Of a stretch of DNA of 64,000 nucleotides, positions 19,451 to 28,479 are shown one piece after another; positions within the stretch are counted from its first letter, which is position 1, and each line of letters starts with the position of its first letter. The notes below the pieces were generated by a model. That model worked only from the letters and a program-made list of their open reading frames with translations, had not been told where the DNA came from and did not search any database. Location: assembly GCF_038007305.1 (NCBI RefSeq), contig NZ_JBBOWV010000001.1, positions 248,001 to 312,000 of the forward strand, in the 5' to 3' direction. Source of the stretch: Solibacillus sp. FSL W7-1436 (GTDB taxonomy: Bacteria > Bacillota > Bacilli > Bacillales_A > Planococcaceae). A program made the position numbers and the translations under genes.

Positions 19451-20395
19451 TTATTTATATTCACTGCAAATGACTTTCAAATCTTCAATTACCTGATCTG
19501 CCTCTTCCCAAGAATATGCTGTAGCTCCGGATGCAAGCGGATGCCCGCCGCCATTATACTTTTTCGCCAGGCCGTTGATAACCGGACCTTTCGAACGGAT
19601 GCGAACACGAATTGTATCATTGTCTTCAATGAACATTACCCATGCACGGATATTCTTTACATTGCCCAATGAACTAACCAATAGGGATGTTTCAGAAGGG
19701 GTCGCATCATATTGCTGTAAAATAGCTGCCGGCAATTTAATAGAAGCAGCACCGTTTTCATCCATTTCAAAATTCTGGTATATATAACCTTGAAGGTTTA
19801 ATAGTTTGCGTTCCATTTCGTACATACCATCAAATACTTCATTTCGGTTGAAATTATATTGTACTAGCTGTCCTGCTGTTTCAAATGTTTTCGGACTGGC
19901 GCTTGGATATAAGAAACGTCCAGTATCGCCGACTATTCCCGCAAATAACAGGCGTGCCGCTTCATCGGACATATCCCAATTTGCATATGTTTTGCCTTGT
20001 TCATAAAGCTCATAAATCATCTCACTGCAAGAACTGGCATCCGTATCCACCCATAATAAATCACCATAGGCATCATCATTCGGATGGTGGTCGATTTTAA
20101 TAAGCAAATCGCCGTTTACATAGCGCTGATCATCTATACGCTCGGTATTCGCTGTGTCTGTCACAATAACCAGTGCATTTTTAAACTTTGCATCTTCAAT
20201 CTGTTGAGGAGATGCCATGAAAGATAATGAGTCGTCATGCTCACCGACCGTGTAGACCGCTTTCTCCGGATAATTTGCCCGAATCAACTCAGCAAGTCCT
20301 ATTTGTGAACCGTAAGCATCTGGGTCCGGTCGTACATGGCGATGCAGTACAATTGTTTCATATTGTTTAATTTTGTCAATAATTTGACGTTTCAA
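19451..20395 (-). CDS. nrnA: Oligoribonuclease / pAp phosphatase NrnA
   Basis: DHH-DHHA1 phosphoesterase that degrades very short RNAs and dephosphorylates 3'-phosphoadenosine 5'-phosphate. N-terminal metal motifs HRHVRPDPDAYGSQ and VTDTANTER, then KIDHHPNDD (the DHH motif), and the C-terminal substrate loop with GGGHPLASG. I chose TTG at 20395, 7 nt after AGGAGG; it gives 314 residues against 313 in B. subtilis. Upstream ATG at 20440 would overlap the ribosome site. In Bacillus it also sits next to dnaE and ytpI. Confidence 0.9.
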   Translation of the reverse strand: MKRQIIDKIKQYETIVLHRHVRPDPDAYGSQIGLAELIRANYPEKAVYTVGEHDDSLSFMASPQQIEDAKFKNALVIVTDTANTERIDDQRYVNGDLLIKIDHHPNDDAYGDLLWVDTDASSCSEMIYELYEQGKTYANWDMSDEAARLLFAGIVGDTGRFLYPSASPKTFETAGQLVQYNFNRNEVFDGMYEMERKLLNLQGYIYQNFEMDENGAASIKLPAAILQQYDATPSETSLLVSSLGNVKNIRAWVMFIEDNDTIRVRIRSKGPVINGLAKKYNGGGHPLASGATAYSWEEADQVIEDLKVICSEYK

Positions 20396-20487
20396 TACAT
20401 TTCCTCCTCGTCCATAATGAATACCTATATCATTTTCCATTAAAAATCGTTACAATATTTAGTAGTTTGGCTATTAGGAGGTTCAAT

Positions 20488-20799
20488 ATGGTCTATTTAA
20501 ATTTTCTGTTTGTTGCCTGTATTATAGCATCACTAGTATTTTATTTTTATTTCAAAACTAAGCAGTTCCGTTCGACACTGCCTATTCGTCGTAAATGGTA
20601 TACTGCGAAAGCCGGAGTTGCGCTTGCCGCATTTCTTATCTTCTTCGGTCTGAATGCAACGATTCTGTACCCGGATATTCTCGGGTTTGCCGTTGCAGCT
20701 ATTTTCTTTATCATTGGTGCGGGTTTAGGTGTTAATAACTATAAACGCATGCAGCATGAAGGCCGATACATAAAAGAAGAATACGAACTGAACAGGTAA
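20488..20799 (+). CDS. ytpI: YtpI family membrane protein
   Basis: Small protein of 103 residues with three predicted membrane helices (about 3-20, 43-63 and 67-85) and a charged C-terminus. The YxFKTKQFR and IRRKWYTAKAGVALAAFL parts match the YtpI family (PF14007), and B. subtilis ytpI is also divergent from nrnA (ytqI). Function unknown. I chose ATG at 20488 because TTAGGAGG is 7 nt upstream; the ATG-like start at 20467 is ahead of it. Confidence 0.75.
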   Translation: MVYLNFLFVACIIASLVFYFYFKTKQFRSTLPIRRKWYTAKAGVALAAFLIFFGLNATILYPDILGFAVAAIFFIIGAGLGVNNYKRMQHEGRYIKEEYELNR

Positions 20800-20805
20800 A
20801 AGAAC

Positions 20806-20851
20806 GGGGTCGGCTGAAAGCATTCTACTTTCAGCATGACCCTTTTTTTAT
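20806..20851. terminator. Bidirectional terminator ytpI / ytoI
   Basis: GGGTC with GACCC and an inner CTGAAAG/CTTTCAG stem (20807-20842), followed by seven T on the plus strand, between two convergent genes. Confidence 0.85.
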
Positions 20852-22155
20852 CGTTCTAATAGCTGGAATGTCATCATCGCTTTTCCTACAAGATTTGCTG
20901 CACTATATACTTCAAAATCCATTTTCACGAATTTACGGGACATGTCCAAAATTCTAGGACGCACAGTCAATACACTTTCCATCTGAACTGGTTTGATAAA
21001 ATAAATATTCATATTTTCAACAACCGCTTCTCCGCGTTTACGACGCTTCAGTGCAAATGCACCGACTTCCGATAACAGGATTGTAAAAGCACCATATGAA
21101 ATCGCACCAAACTGGTTTGTCATTTGCGGTGTAACAGTAAATTCCACTTCAATATCTTCTTCACCCATGACACGCATTTCATTTTTCACTAAATCATCGA
21201 TCGTCTCGCCATGCTGTGGCTGACGCTGCGCTAATTGAATTGCCTTTAGTACGTCCTGACGGCTGATAACCCCTTTTAGTAAACCTTCTTCATCGATGAC
21301 AGGAAGCAAATCGATTCCTTCCCAGATCATTCGGTGTCCAGCCGAAGCGACACTCGTTTTCATCGAAGCAGCGATCGGGTTCTTTGTCATCACTTTATCA
21401 ACCGGCTCCGACTCTTCTTTCCCAATCACGTCCTTGCTCGTAATCATTCCGACAAGCCTGTTTTGACCTGTCACTACAGGAAAGGCTCCATGTGTCGTGC
21501 GACGGTTCTGTCTATGAAAATCTGCAATCGTATCATTATTTTTTAATACAGCCGTATCTTCTATTGGAACATATATATCTTCAATCAGTAATATATCTTT
21601 TTTAATCAGCTGGTCATAGATGGCACGGTTGATCATTGTCGCCACTGTAAACGTATCATACGTTGTAGAAATAATCGGCAGATCCAATTCATCTGCGAGC
21701 TCTTTATTGGATTCATTTGTATCAAAACCGCCTGTAATTAATACAGCAGCCCCTGTTTTCAATGCGTATTCATGTGCCTGTGTACGGTTACCGACAATGA
21801 GCAGGCTCCCTGCATCTGTATAGCGCATCATATCATCAAGCTTCATTGCACCAATTACAAATTTCGTCAAAGTTTTATGGAGACCTGTCTTTCCTCCTAA
21901 AACTTGTCCATCTATAATATTTACAATTTCGGCAAATGTTAAGCGTTCAATGTTTTCCTTCTTTTTCTTTTCAATTCGAATCGTACCTACACGTTCGATC
22001 GAGCTTACAAGACGTCGGTTTTCAGCTTCTTTAATCGCACGGTAAGCTGTCCCTTCACTCACTTGCATTTCCTTTGCAATTTGACGAACCGAAATTTTAT
22101 CGCCAACTGGTAGTGATTCAATGTATTGTAAAATCTTCTCGTGTTTCGTTGACAA
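20848..22155 (-). CDS. ytoI: CBS-DRTGG-hotdog regulator YtoI
   Basis: Multidomain cytoplasmic protein of 435 residues: an N-terminal helix-turn-helix (about 1-60), a DRTGG domain (about 70-185), two CBS domains that usually bind adenine nucleotides (about 190-310) and a hotdog thioesterase-like fold (about 330-435). The same order and length are known from B. subtilis YtoI and the Staphylococcus homologue. Function is not established; related proteins bind c-di-AMP or other nucleotides, so sensing is likely. Start is TTG at 22155 with AGGTGATG just upstream. Confidence 0.82.
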   Translation of the reverse strand: MSTKHEKILQYIESLPVGDKISVRQIAKEMQVSEGTAYRAIKEAENRRLVSSIERVGTIRIEKKKKENIERLTFAEIVNIIDGQVLGGKTGLHKTLTKFVIGAMKLDDMMRYTDAGSLLIVGNRTQAHEYALKTGAAVLITGGFDTNESNKELADELDLPIISTTYDTFTVATMINRAIYDQLIKKDILLIEDIYVPIEDTAVLKNNDTIADFHRQNRRTTHGAFPVVTGQNRLVGMITSKDVIGKEESEPVDKVMTKNPIAASMKTSVASAGHRMIWEGIDLLPVIDEEGLLKGVISRQDVLKAIQLAQRQPQHGETIDDLVKNEMRVMGEEDIEVEFTVTPQMTNQFGAISYGAFTILLSEVGAFALKRRKRGEAVVENMNIYFIKPVQMESVLTVRPRILDMSRKFVKMDFEVYSAANLVGKAMMTFQLLER

Positions 22156-22312
22156 TTACATCACCTATTTCTCATCATTCATTTATGTCTTTAGTGTACC
22201 ATATTTAAACGGTGCAATTATACTATTTTCAATACATATACCCGTATAATTGCTTATAAATGTCAGAAAAATCTCAAGTAATAAACAAGAAAATGTCAGT
22301 CTCTTCATAACC

Positions 22313-22354
22313 AAAAATACCATTTTTCTCTTTTGAGAAAAATGGTATTTTTTT
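22313..22354. terminator. Strong terminator upstream of ytoI
   Basis: Near-perfect stem of 16-18 bp: AATACCATTTTTCTC (22316-22330) pairs with GAGAAAAATGGTATT (22335-22349), loop TTTT, with A-run left and T-run right. It would end the ytkL transcript after the repeat. The stretch 22156-22312 next to it holds only the ytoI upstream region, with nothing recognised. Confidence 0.75.
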
Positions 22355-22366
22355 GCTGCAGGTAAT

Positions 22367-22565
22367 ATTGATTTCCATTTGAGGATGCTTTCCGCGGCCA
22401 CGCCGTGGGGCCACCCACCATTATGAGAATCATAAAAGCGTTGCCACAGGAAAGGGCTCTTAGCTTTTGCTCCTAAGTCTCAGGCGTCAGTGCTCTCAGT
22501 GCTCCGGCCGCTCCGCTTTCGTCGCAAAATAAGTCTCGCTGTCCCTGAAGGAAACTATTCTTGTA
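22367..22565. repeat. Degenerate dispersed palindromic repeat, copy 1
   Basis: GC-rich island in an AT-rich genome: TTGATTTCCATT (22368-22379) and GCTTTCCGCGG match the left end of the element at 51911-52017, and TCTCAGGC lies further on. It is longer and more decayed than that copy. No reading frame or transposase. Lies between the ytkL stop and a terminator. Confidence 0.55.
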
Positions 22566-22581
22566 GGGAAGGAGCAGTAAA

Positions 22582-23262
22582 TCAGAATTTCACAAATTCC
22601 CCTGGCTGTAATACTTGTACATCAGCGCCTTCGACAAGTTTCTCAAAGTCAGCCGGATCTTGCTTAATCGGCGGGAATGTGTTGTAGTGGACCGGTACAA
22701 CAATTTTCGGCTTCAATAACGATACCGCATAAGCGGCATCTTCTGGTCCCATTGTAAAATTATCGCCAATCGGTAAAAAGGCAATGTCAATCGGATGACG
22801 TTTTCCGATCAACTCCATATCCCCAAATAATGCCGTATCGCCAGCATGATAAATAGTTTTGCCTTCTGCCGTAAATAAAATTCCAGCCGGCATTCCCATA
22901 TAGATTATTTCGTTATTTTCCGTTACATATGAAGAGCCGTGGAACGCCTGAGTAAATTTCACTTTCCCAAATTCAAATTGGTGTGCACCACCAATATGCA
23001 TATTGTGGACTTTGCATCCTTGCCAGCCTAAATAGTCTGCAAGCTCATTTGGTGCAACAACGAGTGCATCATGTTTTTTTGCAAGCTCCACAGTATCTCC
23101 GACATGATCATTATGTCCATGCGTCAATAAAATGACATCCGGTTTTTCATTTTCAACATTTAAATCTGTTTGTCCATTTCCATTAATGAAAGGGTCAATT
23201 AAAATTGTAGTCCCATTTGTCACAATTTTTACAACGGAATGTCCGTGAAATGAAATTTGCAT
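22582..23262 (-). CDS. ytkL: UPF0173 metal-dependent hydrolase, YtkL-like
   Basis: Beta-lactamase-fold hydrolase of 226 residues. The metal motif HGHNDH (His48, His50, Asp52, His53) is intact; further ligands are likely in GGAHQ-x-[10 protein letters not shown] and VPVHYNTF. This matches the UPF0173 family of B. subtilis YtkL (227 residues). The natural substrate is unknown; close folds act on lactones or phosphoesters. AGGAGG lies 8 nt before the ATG. Divergent from the M24 peptidase gene. Confidence 0.85.
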   Translation of the reverse strand: MQISFHGHSVVKIVTNGTTILIDPFINGNGQTDLNVENEKPDVILLTHGHNDHVGDTVELAKKHDALVVAPNELADYLGWQGCKVHNMHIGGAHQFEFGKVKFTQAFHGSSYVTENNEIIYMGMPAGILFTAEGKTIYHAGDTALFGDMELIGKRHPIDIAFLPIGDNFTMGPEDAAYAVSLLKPKIVVPVHYNTFPPIKQDPADFEKLVEGADVQVLQPGEFVKF

Positions 23263-23379
23263 ATAACATACCTCCTAAAATAACCTTCCCTGTATCATTC
23301 GATATTTATGCATAATTCTCCTTTTTTTGATATGCTTATACCGCGAATTCATTAATTGAATAACAAAGGAGTTTATACA

Positions 23380-24468
23380 ATGTCGAAATTAAAACAATTA
23401 CAAAATCATTTACTTGAAAATGGTTGGGATGCTGCTTTTATTACAACACCTGACAATGTTTTTTACTTTTCCGGTTTTAGAAGTGAGCCGCATGAACGCT
23501 TACTTGGAGTTATGGTATTTAAGGATGCGGAACCGTTTTTGATTTGCCCTAAAATGGAAATGCCTGATGCAGTAGCTGCAGGATGGGCTTTCGAGGTTGT
23601 CGGCCATGAAGACACTGAAAATGCCTGGGATGTAGTTGCAAAATATGTAGCTGCTCGCAACGTTGCATTCGACACATTGGCTATTGAGAAATCACATTTA
23701 ACAGTTGAGCGTTTGGAAGCGATCCAAGAACGTTATGAGGAATTGAAATTTGCAGGGATCGATGACAAAATTAATGCGCTGCGTATTTCAAAAGACGAAG
23801 CGGAACTTGTAAAATTACGTAAAGCTGCCGAATTAGCGGACTATGCAATTCAAGTTGGCTGTGATGCAATTGCAGAAGGCGTAACTGAAATGGAAATTTT
23901 GAATACGATCGAATCAGCTATTAAGGCAAAAGGCTATGCGATGAGTTTTGATACGATGGTATTGGCTGGGGAAAAAGCGGCTTCTCCTCATGGAACACCT
24001 GGTAACCGCAAAATTAAAAAAGGTGACCTGATTTTATTTGACTTAGGTGTTATTTACGAAGGTTATTGTTCGGATATTACACGAACTGTAGCATTCGGCC
24101 AGCCGAATGACGAACAAATTGAAATTTATAATGCTGTTCGCCGCGCAAACGAAGCTGCAATTGAAGCAGTTAAACCGGGTGTCCGCGCAATGGACTTGGA
24201 TAAAGTTGCCCGTGATGTCATTACAGACGCAGGCTATGGCCAATACTTTACACACCGTTTAGGGCACGGTCTTGGTATTTCTGTTCACGAATTCCCTTCG
24301 ATTAACGGTGCCAACGAATTTGTTCTGAATGAAGGAACCGTATTTACAATCGAACCCGGCATTTATAAAACGGATGCAGCAGGTGTTCGTATCGAGGACG
24401 ATGTAGTCGTTACAAAAGATGGTGTGGAAGTACTTACATCATTCACAAAAGAACTTGTAATTTTATAA
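23380..24468 (+). CDS. M24 family Xaa-Pro peptidase
   Basis: Cytoplasmic metallopeptidase that removes N-terminal residues before proline or splits Xaa-Pro dipeptides. The creatinase-like N-terminal domain (1-125) is followed by the pita-bread domain with all five metal ligands: Asp221, Asp232, His296, Glu325 and Glu339. 362 residues fits PepQ/PepP of Firmicutes; which of the two cannot be said. ATG at 23380 was chosen because GGAG lies 9 nt before it; a TTG start at 23356 would contain this site. Alone on the plus strand, ended by a terminator. Confidence 0.85.
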   Translation: MSKLKQLQNHLLENGWDAAFITTPDNVFYFSGFRSEPHERLLGVMVFKDAEPFLICPKMEMPDAVAAGWAFEVVGHEDTENAWDVVAKYVAARNVAFDTLAIEKSHLTVERLEAIQERYEELKFAGIDDKINALRISKDEAELVKLRKAAELADYAIQVGCDAIAEGVTEMEILNTIESAIKAKGYAMSFDTMVLAGEKAASPHGTPGNRKIKKGDLILFDLGVIYEGYCSDITRTVAFGQPNDEQIEIYNAVRRANEAAIEAVKPGVRAMDLDKVARDVITDAGYGQYFTHRLGHGLGISVHEFPSINGANEFVLNEGTVFTIEPGIYKTDAAGVRIEDDVVVTKDGVEVLTSFTKELVIL

Positions 24469-24516
24469 TATATTAGTTCATTTGATTGTATAGAAACTAT
24501 TAAATTTGCATAAACT

Positions 24517-24556
24517 AAGCGGGCAGTCCCTTTTAAGAGGATTGCTCGCTTTTCAT
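24517..24556 (+). terminator. Terminator after the M24 peptidase
   Basis: AAGCGGGCAGTCC pairs with GGATTGCTCGCTT using two G-U pairs, followed by TTTTCATTTTC. Confidence 0.75.
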
Positions 24557-24674
24557 TTTCTATAGACTTTTTATCAAATTGGCTACTTTACAATTTTTAA
24601 CTTGTTTTCTAAAAGCAAAAATGTGGAATAGACTATTTAATTACTTGAAAATAACCGAAAGGAAGTGGTGCATT

Positions 24675-25310
24675 TTGAAAAGATGGTCATTTACAACGCT
24701 ACTTATAATTGTGCTTACACTATTGCCAATGAGTCAAATTGAATGGAATACGGAAGCCGAAGCAAGTCAAACAAGCAAGGTAAGTAACGAAGTCATTTCA
24801 AATAGTGCATCACCGAAAAAAGCGGTAAAGGAAAAAGCCTCTGTGTCGACTACAGGCTTTATGCCAAAAGTAAATCGCAGTTATACTTATAAACCATCAT
24901 TCGAAGATGCCGAAAAAAAAACTTATACCGCTTATGAAAATAAATCAATCGAAAACTCGGTAGAATTGCTGGAAGATGACTATATCGGCTATACGTATAT
25001 TGAAGATGAGCAGCAGCTAGCATTAGGTGTTGCCTATTCAGATATATTTTTCTTCTCATTAGGCTACCCGATGAAAGAAAAGACAACTATTACCGATACG
25101 GATTATTTATATGATGGCACGACGGAAACAACACCCGTTTACGTTGAAAGCACAAGTGCAACAGTTCAAACGAAAGCAGGAACATTCCGTAATGTAGTTG
25201 TATTGAAATATCCAAACGGTTCAAAAATCTACCTTGCAAAAGATTACGGTATTATTCGTATTACCGATTATGAAGGTACTATTACAACTGAATTAATTTC
25301 GGTTAAATAA
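24675..25310 (+). CDS. Secreted protein of unknown function
   Basis: Not recognised as a named family. An N-terminal hydrophobic stretch after two basic residues (LIIVLTLLPM region, about residues 7-20) looks like a signal peptide or anchor. A Ser/Lys-rich linker follows, then a globular part of about 130 residues rich in Thr, Tyr and Val, ending in a motif AGTFRNVVVLKYPNG-x-KIYLAKDYGI that recalls extracellular beta-rich domains of Bacillales. I chose TTG at 24675 since GGAAGTGGTG is just upstream; a start at 24579 has no ribosome site and would put the signal peptide deep inside. Single gene between two terminators. Confidence 0.6.
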   Translation: MKRWSFTTLLIIVLTLLPMSQIEWNTEAEASQTSKVSNEVISNSASPKKAVKEKASVSTTGFMPKVNRSYTYKPSFEDAEKKTYTAYENKSIENSVELLEDDYIGYTYIEDEQQLALGVAYSDIFFFSLGYPMKEKTTITDTDYLYDGTTETTPVYVESTSATVQTKAGTFRNVVVLKYPNGSKIYLAKDYGIIRITDYEGTITTELISVK

Positions 25311-25321
25311 AATAACCCGAT

Positions 25322-25367
25322 AAAAAAATCCGCTGCGTTAGACTTTGCCAAACGCAGCGGATTTTTC
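25322..25367. terminator. Bidirectional terminator (secreted protein / ald)
   Basis: Perfect stem of about 13 bp, AATCCGCTGCGTT (25327-25339) with AACGCAGCGGATT (25351-25363), with A-run and T-run flanks; shared by two convergent genes. Confidence 0.9.
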
Positions 25368-25382
25368 ACTTTAAAATATTGA

Positions 25383-26516
25383 TTAATTTAATCCTGTCAG
25401 TGCACCCAATACATCTTCTACTTCTGTAAATTCAAGCCCTTGTGCGTCTGCTACTGCACGGTATACAACCTTACCGTCCAATGTATTAACCCCGCGCTTT
25501 AATGCAAGATTGTCCAGGCATGCACGTAAAAAGCCTTTATTCGCAATTTGTAATGCATAAGGAACCGTATTGTTTGTTAAGGCGATCGTCGATGTACGTG
25601 GAACTGCACCCGGCATATTTGCCACCGTATAGTGTACAACACCATATTTAACAAATGTAGGATTGTCATGTGTAGTTACTTTTTCAGATGTGGCAAAACA
25701 GCCGCCCTGGTCAATCGCAATATCAACAACAACAGACCCAGGTGACATCGATTGGATCATCTCTTCAGTCACTAATTTTGGCGCCTTCGCTCCCGGAATA
25801 AGTACCGAGCCAATTACTAAATCAGCAGAACGAACAGCATCCGCAATATTGTACGGATTTGAAATCAATGTTTGAACATCACGGCCGAATAAATCATCTA
25901 GCTGACGTAATCTTTCAGGGTTCAAATCGATGATCGTAACATCGGCTCCCATACCGACTGCTACTTTGGCTGCATTTGTACCTGCAATACCCCCGCCGAT
26001 TACCGTTACTTTACTGCGAGGAACACCGGATACCCCACCAAGCAAGATCCCCTTACCGCCCGGAAGTTTTTCTAAATAATGTGCACCGATTTGTGTTGCC
26101 ATTTTACCTGCAACTTCACTCATCGGTGTTAATAATGGTAAAGAACCGTTTGGTAATTGTACTGTTTCATAGGCGATACCGATTACTCGATTTTCAAGTA
26201 AAGCTTTAGTCAATTCAGGCTCTGGTGCTAAATGTAAATACGTAAATAATATCAATCCCTCACGGAAATACTTGTATTCACTTTGCACAGGTTCTTTTAC
26301 TTTTAAAACCATTTCTCCAGCCCATGCTTCAGCTGCTGTTTGTACAATATGGGCACCAGCTTCAATATAGTCCTGATCCGTAAATGCAGAACCTGATCCT
26401 GCACCTGTCTCAATATATACTTCATGACCATTTGCGATTAATGACAATACCCCTGCCGGTGTCATCGCAACTCGATTTTCGTTGTTTTTTATTTCTTTCG
26501 GTACCCCTATTTTCAA
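25383..26516 (-). CDS. ald: Alanine dehydrogenase
   Basis: NAD-dependent interconversion of L-alanine and pyruvate; in Bacillus used for alanine catabolism and in sporulation. The substrate residues Arg and Lys are in [14 protein letters not shown] and [11 protein letters not shown], the NAD loop is [12 protein letters not shown], and the active-site His-Lys region [14 protein letters not shown] is intact. 377 residues against 378 in B. subtilis. I chose TTG at 26516 because GGGAGG lies 7 nt upstream; the ATG at 26537 lies before it. Confidence 0.94.
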   Translation of the reverse strand: MKIGVPKEIKNNENRVAMTPAGVLSLIANGHEVYIETGAGSGSAFTDQDYIEAGAHIVQTAAEAWAGEMVLKVKEPVQSEYKYFREGLILFTYLHLAPEPELTKALLENRVIGIAYETVQLPNGSLPLLTPMSEVAGKMATQIGAHYLEKLPGGKGILLGGVSGVPRSKVTVIGGGIAGTNAAKVAVGMGADVTIIDLNPERLRQLDDLFGRDVQTLISNPYNIADAVRSADLVIGSVLIPGAKAPKLVTEEMIQSMSPGSVVVDIAIDQGGCFATSEKVTTHDNPTFVKYGVVHYTVANMPGAVPRTSTIALTNNTVPYALQIANKGFLRACLDNLALKRGVNTLDGKVVYRAVADAQGLEFTEVEDVLGALTGLN

Positions 26517-26848
26517 CGTAATTCCTCCCTTTAACAATCACTTAGAAATATGTTTAACATAAATCAAATCCATTTTACCAATTTTACCAGCAAATTAGTA
26601 GAGGATTTTGAATGTAAATTCTATTCTGAAAAGTGAATCGTCAATCATATCTTGCTATTGTTGGGAAACTGCTATTATTTTGCTGATAAAAATATTTTAT
26701 AATAGTAAAAACTATTATTTCCAACACGATAAATTTGTGACTATTTCATGAAATTTATTGTATTTCGTCTATATTTCAGCGCAGGTATTATGCCCTTTGG
26801 AAAATTATTTGGTATAATATAGTTATAGATAATTAGGAGGTATGGAAA
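26517..26848. other. Gene-free divergent region ald / universal stress gene
   Basis: Holds the control regions of both genes. Seen: an 8-bp inverted repeat ATAATAGT/ACTATTAT (26699-26718) and a TATAAT at 26813-26818 before the stress gene without a convincing -35. For ald, TTGACG and TAGAAT occur with poor spacing (15 nt). No small gene recognised. Confidence 0.4.
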
Positions 26849-27295
26849 ATGGCAAACCATTATAAAAGCATTGTAGTAGCAGTAGACGGCTCGAAAGAAG
26901 CAGAATATGCATTCCGTAAATCAATCGATGTTGCAAAACGCAATGAAGGTGCAACAATCAACCTAGTAAACGTTATCGACACACGTTCTTTCGCAGCTAT
27001 AGAAGCTTATGACCGTTCAATTGCCGAACGCGCTCAACAACATTCTGAGGAATTGTTAAACGGCTACAAACAGCAAGCTGAAGCAGAAGGCGTTGAAAAC
27101 GTTAACCTGATTATTGAATATGGCTCTCCTAAAAATATTATTACAAAAGAACTTTCAAATGTTGTAGAAGCAGATTTAATAATTTGTGGTGCAACTGGTT
27201 TAAATGCTGTTGAACGATTCCTGATCGGTTCTGTATCAGAAGCAATCGTACGTTCAGCTACATGTGACGTATTAGTTATCCGTACACCAGAGTGA
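26849..27295 (+). CDS. Universal stress protein (UspA family)
   Basis: Single-domain Usp of 148 residues. The N-terminal VVAVDGSKEAEYA and the ATP-loop GATGLNAVERFLIGSVSE (pattern G-2x-G-9x-G-S) are present, so it probably binds ATP. Such proteins accumulate under stress or starvation; the precise role here is unknown. AGGAGG precedes the ATG by 8 nt, and TATAAT lies 31 nt before the start. In many Bacillales and staphylococci it neighbours ald and ackA; here ackA is absent. Confidence 0.88.
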   Translation: MANHYKSIVVAVDGSKEAEYAFRKSIDVAKRNEGATINLVNVIDTRSFAAIEAYDRSIAERAQQHSEELLNGYKQQAEAEGVENVNLIIEYGSPKNIITKELSNVVEADLIICGATGLNAVERFLIGSVSEAIVRSATCDVLVIRTPE

Positions 27296-27312
27296 TTTAA
27301 ATAAATAAAATA

Positions 27313-27353
27313 CAAAATGCCATCTTCTCAAATTGAGTCGATGGCATTTATTA
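27313..27353 (+). terminator. Terminator after the universal stress gene
   Basis: AAATGCCATC (27315-27324) with GATGGCATTT (27340-27349), then TATTATTT. May also stop the convergent ytxK transcript. Confidence 0.7.
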
Positions 27354-27395
27354 TTTATCCTGCAGTAAAGTAGCGAAAACCCTCGCCACTAAATT

Positions 27396-28337
27396 TTATC
27401 GTTTCTGATTATTGCTTTCTTTCCACATACGTACTTTTTCGAAGAACATTGCCAGAGCATCACGGTTTGACATATTCGGTACTTTTGCCAATAAAACCTC
27501 ACGCGGTGCTTTTAACTGTTCGCTTTGCTTTTGCAAAATTAAAATACTTTTCTCATGCGCTTTAGATGAGAACAGGTTTTCCGGCAATTGGATAACCGCC
27601 TGAATCCATGCATGTCCTTTAATATACTGGTGAAGCTGTTTTGCCTGATCTGATTCGAATAGGTTTGCCGGAATCAGGAAAAGTCCAAAGCCGCCTTCTT
27701 TTGTATAATTTAAAGATTGTTCGATAAACAAATGATGTGAGTAGCTCATTCCCTCTGCCGCACATAATTCGTAGTCAAGTGCTACTTCTTCATTCGGGTA
27801 ATATCCTACAGGCAAGTCGCAAACTACCGCATCAACCGGATCCAACAACAGTTTTTCCAATGCATCCTGACGGAAAAGTGTAACAGGTTGTTCGATAAGG
27901 TCTCCTGTCGCTGCAGCCAGTCGAATTAATAAATCATCAACCTCCACGCCTGAAGCAACTACTTTCCCTTCCAGTGCATTCATGACTGTAAATAGTAAAT
28001 TCCCTGTACCGAGTGCCGGGTCCACAATAGAGATTGACCGTTCCGTTAATTCCTGGTCAAAACATTGCTCTACAAAATGGCTTACAATTAGCCCAAGTGT
28101 ATCAGGTGTCATTTGGTGGTTCGGCTGTGCGCTTTTACGCATCCCTTTTAAAATTGCAATTTGGATTGCTTTACGCATATCTTCCTTCGTTGCACCTTCT
28201 ACTTGCCACTCAAATTTCCCGTCCAGCGTATCTTCCAATGTTTGCAGTAACGCTTCCAAATAATCCTGCTCTTGCTGCGCTGCAATATTTTCAGCGTTGT
28301 CATTAATATATTTAAAAATTTGTTCAAACTTTTCCAT
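27396..28337 (-). CDS. ytxK: Class I SAM-dependent methyltransferase YtxK
   Basis: Resembles the N6-adenine DNA methyltransferase fold. SAM motif DPALGTGNLL is clear, and the catalytic motif normally written (D/N)PPY reads CDLPVGYY here. There is no restriction subunit or target-recognition domain nearby, so it is not an obvious R-M enzyme. 313 residues; B. subtilis ytxK also sits next to tpx. Its substrate is unknown. GAGGGAG precedes the ATG. B. subtilis has ackA directly after ytxK, missing here. Confidence 0.82.
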   Translation of the reverse strand: MEKFEQIFKYINDNAENIAAQQEQDYLEALLQTLEDTLDGKFEWQVEGATKEDMRKAIQIAILKGMRKSAQPNHQMTPDTLGLIVSHFVEQCFDQELTERSISIVDPALGTGNLLFTVMNALEGKVVASGVEVDDLLIRLAAATGDLIEQPVTLFRQDALEKLLLDPVDAVVCDLPVGYYPNEEVALDYELCAAEGMSYSHHLFIEQSLNYTKEGGFGLFLIPANLFESDQAKQLHQYIKGHAWIQAVIQLPENLFSSKAHEKSILILQKQSEQLKAPREVLLAKVPNMSNRDALAMFFEKVRMWKESNNQKR

Positions 28338-28403
28338 TCAACTAACTCCCTCATTCCATTCATTTGGATTTCCCGCCAAATTGCGACATATCCACTAAAT
28401 GAA

Positions 28404-28433
28404 CAACCCACTCAATGTTCATTGAGTGGGTGT
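28404..28433 (-). other. Hairpin between tpx and ytxK
   Basis: ACCCACTCAATG (28406-28417) and CATTGAGTGGGT (28420-28431) form a perfect inverted repeat with a 2-nt centre, without a T-run on either strand. A processing or partial stop signal is possible. Confidence 0.5.
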
Positions 28434-28479
28434 TAATTATACATGTAATTACTTTACAACAAAATCGTTCAAAACGAAA

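Noticed and set aside
22367-22565. GC-rich island first considered as an IS remnant or small RNA gene
   Set aside because: No transposase fragment or direct repeats, and it shares its ends with the dispersed palindromic repeat at 51911-52017.
26600-26660. Possible CodY site before ald
   Set aside because: The best match reaches only about 11 of 15 positions, which is common in AT-rich DNA.
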